NCBI GenBank assembly: GCA_947034895.1
Contig: OX344764.1
Location: 55,781,348-55,845,347 of the forward strand
Source of the DNA: Rhytidiadelphus loreus
Lineage: Eukaryota; Streptophyta; Bryopsida; Hypnales; Hylocomiaceae
Direction of reading: 5' to 3'
DNA: 64,000 nt
Shown: in pieces, positions 58,201 through 64,000 of the stretch
Layout of the letters: the number at the start of each line of letters is the position of its first letter
Position numbering within the stretch: the first letter of the stretch is position 1
Position numbers and translations under genes: made by a program
Notes under the pieces: generated by a model
What the model was told of the DNA's origin: nothing
The model's database searches: none
The model's input: the letters and a program-made list of their open reading frames with translations, nothing else

Positions 58201-61200
58201 ACGGAATAAGAGCTCCTCTTCTTCCTCTAGCCATGAAAGTAAAATTACATACTTTTGGTTTCACTGGCTTCTCAAAACAGGCCTATCTAATAGATAGTAT
58301 ATAAAAAATCTATAATTATGTAATAAAAAATCTATATATAAAGTTTAGAGTTCGCCAAAGGTGTACTCAATTTAATGAATACATGCAATTCTGATGGCAA
58401 TTGGACTATATTGTGGTCCTATAACAAATTATCAAAGTAAAAAATAGGATTAGCATAAATTAGTACTACTAGATTCTTGTATATGAATGCTATATATTCT
58501 AATAGTGTCAAAAGTCAAATTGAATGTTGTAGCACAAAGCCACCTCATTTCATTAACTAGTATAGTACTAACTAGGTTTACTAAAATTCGTTAGAAAACC
58601 TGACCTCATTTGGACATGACAAAGGCAGGACTTGACAAATACAATGACAAACCTCGAATTTTTCCAATGGGATTCGATTTTGCAGCCGCGAGCACACCTT
58701 GTCAGTCCTTATTTTAGGCAAAAGGAATTATAGATGTCACTTGCCAGGGACTCATGCTTCCGCAACTACTGCAGAAATATATAACAATTGAGATAATTGA
58801 AATAGATACCTTTGAACAGTGACATGGGTCAGTCCATTGATGTTTTTTGGAGGATTGAATTTGATGGAAATTTGAGAAATTTAGATGGATTTGCGAATGG
58901 AACTTTGCATTGTACTTTACAGCTAATATGGGATTTAAATTGGATAAAGGGACGGTGTTCTTACATTCTTTCTTAAAGTAGAGCTTCCACCATTATAAAA
59001 CTTCGAGTAGATAGATTTGTTAATAATTATACTGTTCTGCTACTTTTAGTTACAGGTTATAGGTTGATATAGGTTTTGTACTGTGGGGTTAAGGGCTTTG
59101 AGTTCGTGGCAACTGTAAGGTCTACGCTTAAGTAGTAAGGTTGTTCAAGGAAATTAAGTTCAAATCTAATTATAGAGTACTAGAAATACAATCACCTTGT
59201 AGATTAGCAAAGCACAAAATTGAAGTGCAACTTGAAAATATTATTCACCAAAGTCCCAGGATCATTTGTCCAGCCAAAAAACACTATAGAATGCAATTTC
59301 TATAACAAGGACCAAAATTGTATCTTACACATATCTATCCGTGGGAACTTCTATTAGACTATTATAAGATTGACTGTGTGGAATAGATTTCACCTTGTTC
59401 AACTTCCTCAGAACTTAACTTATAACCTTTGCTCTATTGGTTTTGACTTTCTAATCTTTTGTAATAAGGATAATTATAAGTTAATGATGTACTAAAAATT
59501 ATAAAAAAACAAATGAATGTTTCTACTCATTAAAAATAAATTCAATAGAAAATAGATTCAAGAAATAGATTCAAGAAAATTGTTTGTGTTTTACGGTAGA
59601 ATTGAAATACACCAATGTCTATTGTGAGGTTGTTGGAGCTTCAAAACTTGACCATGTGAACAACTTTCTTTTTCCAAATATAAAAATGGAGGTGAGAAAA
59701 AAATCCTAAAAAAATCCTAAAAAAATAATATTGTTCATAATTTTCATAATTTTCATGAAATAGATATGAATGGAATAAATCATAGATTCCCATGTACATA
59801 TTAATAACTAAGTTACTAAATATTATGTGTACAATGTAGAAATTAAAGTAGAAATTCATTTAGAAAATAATGTAATATATTGAGACTCGAGGTCCCGGTC
59901 TAGTGACCATATTGTCTCCCAAAGGGAAAATGGTACTTTATGGGTTAATGTGTACAAACACTTTTAACATGACATTGTATCGTTCTTCATTGTCTGTAGA
60001 GCTTCCTTGGTCCTGTATGAGTTCATTATCAGTAATCCGACTTGTTGTGCATTATCCCATTTTTGTTAAATTTGGACTTCTAGAACCTTTTGGTCTTCTA
60101 AGCCTTCTATATTTAAAAGAGTTAAAATTAAGTAACCCCTAAAGGATCTGACTGTGTTTTTTGGTTGTATAGAAATTTTGGGTAGGTGCCTTCGAGTGGA
60201 AATTTTCATATTTGGGGCGAGAAGATCTTTCATACGCACCAAACTTCATTACATTTGGAAAGACAAATCAAAAGTTATAGCCTAATAGGTTACTTTCTAT
60301 CATAACTGGGCAGTTTGGGCACATCAGAAAAAATCACTTTTTTCATATATAGAAATTTGAAATTGATTTTCTAGAGTTTCATATATTGGACAAGCTTTGG
60401 ATCATGACATTAAGATCAATGAGTCAAAAGTTATGAGGATTTTTTGTTTGGGGGCAATTTTGGATTTCCTACTTAATACTCTAAAATAAACTTTGAAATC
60501 CTTTATCTTACCCCATTTTCAATATTTTGGGACAAGAATAAAATCGTAGGATGTAGATACATTATTAAAACTTTTAGACCATTGGGGTTGGAAATTTTCA
60601 ATTCCATATTGAAATTGTAAATAATATAGTATTTTTAATCATTCTCTACTACTTATTAATTTTTTCCTATATGTTGTACTATTCCAAAGTATCTGAATTC
60701 TTCAAGCATGTGGCCAACTTGTCTAAGAAAACAAATCTAAGGAAGCACCACCATTTACGTCATTTTATTTTTTTAAATGTGAGCTTGTGAAATGCAATTG
60801 CCCTTCTTTTCTTAGGGACCCGGTAAAAAAAAAGATGTTAGTTCATTTGAATGCTTATATCTTGCAATCCACCTGGTCGAAATGTTTGAAATTGCCACCA
60901 CATGATTTTGATAGTACACAATACAAGATCCTATGGTAAAATATGTCCCAAAAAAAAAACCAAAATTTTGGTACTTGTACTAGACATGGCGGTTTTGGAG
61001 CGTTTCTGGTGAATATATAGTGAATGTCCTTTAAGGGTTAATGAGCATCTCAAATCTCGGTAATTTTTTTAAACCTTTCACTAAAAATAATTATGACAAG
61101 GAACTATATATAATGAAATCCAAAGAGATGAGGGGGAAGCAACATAATTTGGAGAAGATGTTAATGTATAGGACATGTAGAATTTATGATCAAATTAAAT

Positions 61201-61400
61201 TTTGAACCACTATAATAATCAATTTTAAGGTGGTGCTCAGAAATCATGTTCAGTTAAAACCCTGTATATAATTTAGACCATTGCACTTCCCAAAACCGTA
61301 TAAATGGCTGTGACAATGAAGTGGAAAATAATACTTATGTCATAATCGTACGGAAGATGTATAATCCAAGACCAAATTTTATTTAATACCTTCTTATTTT
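55240..61400. other. Non-coding DNA with dispersed repeats
   Basis: No gene recognised. Positions about 60385-60535 match about 62716-62855 (TGAGTCAAAAGTTATGAGGA, TAAAATAAACTTTGAAATCC), and 60847-61045 matches the repeat at 10.7 kb. The rest is AT-rich with short motif-free open frames. Confidence 0.5.
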
Positions 61401-61418
61401 TGGTTTTGGACATACAAT

Positions 61419-61515
61419 TTGAAAACCATGAGTCAAACTCTATAGTTTATAGTAAGTTTGAAAACCATGAGTTGAACTCTATAGTTTACAGCTTGAAAAC
61501 CATCAGTCAAACTCT
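61419..61515. repeat. Three direct repeats of 35-39 bp
   Basis: TTGAAAACCATGAGTCAAAC followed by TCTATAGTTTA occurs with GAAAACC at 61421, 61460 and 61495. Confidence 0.7.
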
Positions 61516-61764
61516 ATAGAATTCCTTAAAGCGTGAGATTATAGGATGACTATGAATGCTCCATTGCTTTTACATTATGAATCCTATTGATAGAATGGTA
61601 CCAATGAATGCCTTCAATCATTGGAATGTACAACAATAATGCTCTTATTTGAAGCCATTCATGCTTGTAATCATGCCTTAGGATGCCGAGAGGTGCATTA
61701 AGTGAGTTTTCAAGCCTCAAAAAGGCCGTTTCATCCAAATTCTATGAAGATTGTTCTGTTGCCC

Positions 61765-62130
61765 ATAATATTTAATAATTTTTAAATTTTTAAGAAATTA
61801 AAGAAATTTTAAGAAATTCAAATATTTAAAGGAATACAAAAATTTAAAGAAATTTAAAGAAATTTAAAGAAATTTAAAGAAATTTTTAAATTTTTAAATT
61901 AATTAATTTTTTTTAAATTTAAAGAAATTTTAAAAATTTAAAGAAATTTTAAAAATTTAAAGAAATTTTAAAAATTTAAAGAATTCAATAATTTAAAGAA
62001 TTCAGAAATTTTAAAAATTTCAGAAATTTCAGAAATTCAGAAATTAAAGTTTAGAAATTTTAAAATTTTAGAAATTCAAAAATTCAAAAATTCAATTTGC
62101 AATTTATAATTTTTATTTATATGCTTTTAT
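61765..62130. repeat. AAATTTAAAG low-complexity tract
   Basis: About 365 bp made almost entirely of AAATTTAAAGAAATTT and related words, nearly free of G and C. It is simple-sequence expansion, not coding. Confidence 0.85.
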
Positions 62131-62715
62131 TTTAAAATAATAATTAAAGAATATGTTGCCGATGAGGTCATCTCCCGACCACATCAGCATGTTGATTTGG
62201 CAGCATGGGAGTGCTTGGGGACGTTGTAATAACTCAGAGTCTTCTGCAGGGCTGAAATCTCTTCTAATGGACATGATGTCTATCTATGTTTTATGCAATT
62301 CAGTAGCTTTTCCAATTGAAGTGGCTGATTATATTTAATTTTGCTATTTTTGAACTAGTTTAAAATATCTCTTGAGAATTTGAATTTTTTTTGGGTATCC
62401 ATGTACTGTATGAAAATGATGAGCCATGTTTGATAGTACCCTAAACCGAAATTTCCATCGTCTCAAAATTTGTGGGACAGTGAACATGAAAATAATATAT
62501 ATAATTTGTAAATGCATGTTAAGAACAATCCTGTAGACTTCATGACCAAATGAAATGTAACCACCTATTATTTATTTCCTTGGAAATATTCATAAAAACT
62601 TATGGCAGAATATGTTTTGTTTTGTTTTTCTAAAATGGCAGTCTAGGTAGATTAAAAAAAAGCTCTTCATTCGAAAAGATTTCAGTTTAAAAATTGTTTT
62701 CTATATTTGTATATT

Positions 62716-62925
62716 TTTGGAGAATATTGAATCAGTCTATTTTTATGATTGAGTCAAAATTCATGAGGATTTTTTTGTTTGGCTTTGTTGGTTTTGCATT
62801 CAATAGTCTAAAGTAAACTTTGAAGTCTTTTATCTTACTCAATTAATTTTTGGTACGTGTCTTTTTGGTACTTGTTAATATAAAAATGACGGTGTTTTAG
62901 AGGTTAATAGGGTCAATAGAAGACA
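62716..62925. repeat. Second copy of the 60.4-kb dispersed repeat
   Basis: TGAGTCAAAATTCATGAGGA, a long T/G stretch, TAAAGTAAACTTTGAAGTC, TTTTATCTTAC, and the ending GGTGTTTTAGAGGTTAATAGG follow the same order as 60385-61045, with a shortened middle. Confidence 0.6.
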
Positions 62926-62929
62926 AAGT

Positions 62930-64000
62930 AAAGATTCCCTCGGACTACTAACACAGTATATTAAAAAATTAGAATTGATTGTGACTTCTGTTGCCATGTG
63001 CAAGCATTCTCTTCCAATAATGTTTCACTCCAACTGCATAGGCAACTTTATTGAATAAAGCACGTGTTCTTTTTAGTTACCGCGAAGGTAGACTCTTGAA
63101 TTTGTATCATTCATGTAATTCTTCCTTAGAATTTGTTATTACATCCACGGTCAATTGCTCTTTTTGTGGGTGAATTGGAGTGACACATCCTCCCACATGT
63201 ATTGCATTGAATTTCGTATAGTGTTTAGCTTGAGTCAAAGATAAAAAATACAATTATAAAGAAAGAGTAGCATACCAAAATTAACATATAGTTACGATAA
63301 AACCTAATTTACATTTATCGTCGATTTCATTCAAGTTCCCATAATAAAAAATCTATATGTAGAGTGAAAAGTTCACTTTCAGTGTATTCCATTTACTGAA
63401 AAATCTTATCCTTTAATTTCTATAGGAGTCATCACAACTAATACTAAATAATGTGATTCATTATTTATTTCACTATTCAAATAGCATTTTCACGTCCAAT
63501 ATGATTATGTGGTTTAAAATTTGTAAATCATGAAAACATTCAACTAGTATTTATTAAATTAGGCCAAATTTCATGTGCATTCATATGCGTGTGATGAAAG
63601 TGTGATCACCATAAATTTGTATAAAAGGACACAAGTGGAGAAAACTAAATATTTCTATCGAGATAGCAAAACGGATTTGTTTCACGGGAATATATATTAT
63701 TTTCAATTGGTGCCCAGGAACAAAAGTGATGCCCAAATAAGCTCAAAACAAGGGAGAGGGGGCAACAAATTTTTGTATTGCAAGAATTACAATTCGGAAT
63801 TTTTTTGGTCCTTATACATTATATTTTTTTGGACATTAAAGTACAAGGCAAGGTTGTTGCCCACATTTTGTTAATTTCACGTACAAGGTCATTTAATGTG
63901 ACCACCAATTGCATCTTTTTTTGGGAGTCGTTAGTTTAGGAATAATTGCAACTTGCACCACGTGTTTTCCATTTCTTTTTACTAGAACTCTATGACTTCG
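62930..64000. other. AT-rich non-coding DNA
   Basis: I see nothing definable in this stretch. The longest open frame (63575-63874, +) has no recognisable motif. Confidence 0.4.

Noticed and set aside
1..64000. tRNA, rRNA or other structured RNA genes
   Set aside because: No cloverleaf, rRNA core or other familiar RNA signature was recognised on reading; a covariance-model search was not possible.

Overview
The window looks like nuclear DNA of a plant (streptophyte). The evidence is GT-AG introns with T-rich 3' ends, interstitial TTTAGGG/CCCTAAA telomere-type repeats, an intron-containing A-type cytochrome P450, a plant-style hAT transposase, and long AT-rich non-coding stretches full of decayed repeats. 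I cannot name the species. Nothing suggests a prokaryotic or organellar origin, and I saw no RNA gene or CRISPR array. No database search was run, so family names rest on motifs read in the translations.

Layout. 1-1.65 kb (-): 3' part of a coiled-coil/RING-H2 gene. 3.6-4.7 kb: degenerate tandem repeats. 8.0-9.6 kb (+): broken protein-kinase-like gene. 11.0-14.1 kb (-): intact hAT transposase. These three unrelated genes each have a GGACGG...CCGTCC repeat array directly upstream of a TATA-like box. 16.8-17.25 kb (-) and 26.3-26.6 kb (+): two related exons of unknown function. 18.3-25.6 kb (-): SWIM/MULE-like transposase gene, broken by a 7-bp duplication and by a 3.4-kb insertion with a 5-bp target duplication; the insertion carries its own GC-rich gag-like gene. 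27.0-34.1 kb (+): an 11-exon gene joining a ParB-like domain to a DNA-methyltransferase-like C-terminus, with a 15-unit, 129-bp minisatellite in intron 1. 34.7-38.9 kb (+): second, heavily decayed SWIM/MULE-like copy containing a 500-bp MITE. 42.4-46.8 kb (-): four-exon P450, possibly with a leader exon at 49.1 kb and with a long foldback element in an intron. 50.6-53.9 kb (-): three-exon DUF7869-type (DDE-transposase-like) gene with a 131-bp tandem array upstream. 55-64 kb: AT-rich, with dispersed and low-complexity repeats and no convincing gene.

Most of the window is mobile DNA. The P450 is the only gene of ordinary metabolism. The best candidate for an undescribed system is the ParB/methyltransferase-like gene, whose exon phases all agree. 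Two patterns cross the window. First, five otherwise open reading frames in unrelated genes are each interrupted by a single in-frame TAG; possible causes are deamination of methylated CAG/TGG codons, cryptic splicing or readthrough. Second, most of the mobile-type genes have their own short-period array at or near the 5' end.
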